Below, piece by piece: positions 6,807 through 7,648 of a stretch of DNA of 7,648 nucleotides; position 1 is the first letter of the stretch; each line of letters opens with the position of its first letter. Where the stretch lies: contig JAJRUY010000157.1 of NCBI GenBank assembly GCA_024277555.1, positions 1 to 7,648 on the forward strand, read 5' to 3'. This stretch comes from Gammaproteobacteria bacterium. GTDB lineage: Bacteria; Pseudomonadota; Gammaproteobacteria; Chromatiales; Chromatiaceae. Both the position numbers and the translations under genes were made by a program. The notes beneath the pieces were generated by a model. It searched no databases. It was not told the DNA's origin and saw only the letters and a list, made by a program, of their open reading frames with translations.

Positions 6807-7648
6807 TCATCATTCCCTTTGACCGCAAGCTGGACTGGCGCAATCCACCCCTTGTCACCCTGGCGTTGATAGCCGTAAACATCCTGTGTTTCTTTGTGTG
6901 GCAATCAGGAGATGACCAACGCTATATGGAAGCCCTGGAATACTACCAGGATTCTGGATTGGGCAAGATCGAGTGGTCCCGTTACAGGGAGTACAAGGGT
7001 AAACAAGCGGCGTTGGATGCCGGGGAGGAGACAGGGAAGGATTTTGCCGCCATCTTTCACTACTGGCAGATGATCGAAGATGCGCCTTTTGTGCATCAGC
7101 TGCTGGCGGGGAGGATCATATCTCCCGGTGACAGGGACTACCCGCAATGGAAAGAAAAACGACAGCGCTTTGATGAGCTTATGTCCCGGGTGGTGTTCAT
7201 CAACTGGGGATTGCGCACGGCAGCACCGCGCTGGGACAGCCTGCTGGCGCACATGTTTCTGCACGGGGGGATCCTGCATTTGCTGGGAAACATGATCTTC
7301 TTGCTGGCAGTAGGGTTTCTGGTGGAAAGAGCAATCGGGCATGGAGCCTTCCTGCTTTGCTACCTGCTGGTAGGGCTGGGATCAGTCAGCTTTGATTTTC
7401 TGTTTCGCCCGGATGAATTTATTCCTTCCATCGGCGCATCGGGCGCCGTAGCCGGGCTGATGGGCATGTACGCGGTACTCTACTGGAAGCGGCGCATTCG
7501 TTTTTTCTATTTCATCTTCGTCTATTTCGACTATGTATCCCTGCCTGCCATTGCCCTGCTGCCCTTGTGGATAGGCAATGAGCTGTTGCAGATTTTTCTC
7601 TACCCGGATTCCAACGTGAATTATTTTGCACATTTGGGCGGGTTGTTC
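6803..7648 (+). CDS. Rhomboid family intramembrane serine protease (3' end outside window)
   Basis: Cleaves transmembrane or membrane-proximal substrates within the inner membrane using a Ser-His dyad. The frame opens at ATG 6803, in ATGA with the stop of the preceding gene, and stays open to the last base (282 codons, no stop), so the C-terminus is missing. Order: a short N-terminal cytosolic stretch; a first membrane helix (about 17-34); a long hydrophilic loop (about 36-142); then the rhomboid core. The core has His150, His154, His159 and Asn163 in AHMFLHGGILHLLGNM, with the same spacing as the conserved His/His/His/Asn of E. coli GlpG; the catalytic serine Ser213 in GASGAVAGLMG (211-221); and the catalytic His277 in AHLGG (276-280), just before the window ends. 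All catalytic residues are present, so it should be active. The long loop is the unusual part. It is coupled to the TPR-like membrane gene. Confidence 0.93.
   Translation, partial: MIIIPFDRKLDWRNPPLVTLALIAVNILCFFVWQSGDDQRYMEALEYYQDSGLGKIEWSRYREYKGKQAALDAGEETGKDFAAIFHYWQMIEDAPFVHQLLAGRIISPGDRDYPQWKEKRQRFDELMSRVVFINWGLRTAAPRWDSLLAHMFLHGGILHLLGNMIFLLAVGFLVERAIGHGAFLLCYLLVGLGSVSFDFLFRPDEFIPSIGASGAVAGLMGMYAVLYWKRRIRFFYFIFVYFDYVSLPAIALLPLWIGNELLQIFLYPDSNVNYFAHLGGLF

Noticed and set aside
6905..7342. A 145-codon minus-strand open frame at the window end
   Set aside because: The plus strand here encodes the rhomboid, with all its catalytic residues in register; the minus-strand frame is a shadow.

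Overview
This looks like a piece of a proteobacterial chromosome, most likely gammaproteobacterial. The evidence is a DUF1631 protein, a long-type 6-phosphogluconate dehydrogenase and a SprT protein that both align closely with my memory of the E. coli proteins, a moderately high GC content, dense packing and Shine-Dalgarno-type starts. The genus cannot be fixed from the sequence alone. No RNA gene, insertion sequence, CRISPR array, integrase or phage gene is visible. The window is ordinary core-type DNA, with one more unusual gene pair at its right end.

Layout: (1) 1-987 is the 3' part of a DUF1631-family gene that begins before the window. A clear intrinsic terminator (1016-1038) follows it. 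(2) 1107-4938 is a tightly packed plus-strand operon, gnd > zwf > pgl > GIY-YIG protein, in which every junction overlaps by 4 to 8 bases. (3) 4927-5445 is sprT on the minus strand. It converges on the GIY-YIG gene, and the two coding ends overlap by 12 bases. (4) A divergent control region of about 155 bases (5446-5600) separates sprT from (5) a second plus-strand operon. That operon has a multi-spanning membrane protein with a TPR-like C-terminal tail (5601-6806), coupled by a 4-base overlap to a rhomboid intramembrane serine protease (6803 to the window end, truncated there).

How the genes work together: zwf, pgl and gnd encode the three steps of the oxidative pentose phosphate pathway (glucose-6-phosphate to ribulose-5-phosphate, CO2 and two NADPH), all cytosolic. 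They are encoded in the order last enzyme, first enzyme, middle enzyme. No Entner-Doudoroff gene (edd, eda) or HexR-type regulator lies in the window, so the cluster seems aimed at NADPH and pentose supply or a cyclic oxidation route. The GIY-YIG and SprT-like proteins are small accessory proteins that may act on nucleic acid or DNA-bound protein. The TPR-like membrane protein and rhomboid are probably co-translated and may form a membrane proteolysis module. That pair is the best candidate here for undescribed biology, although each protein taken alone is family-typical.
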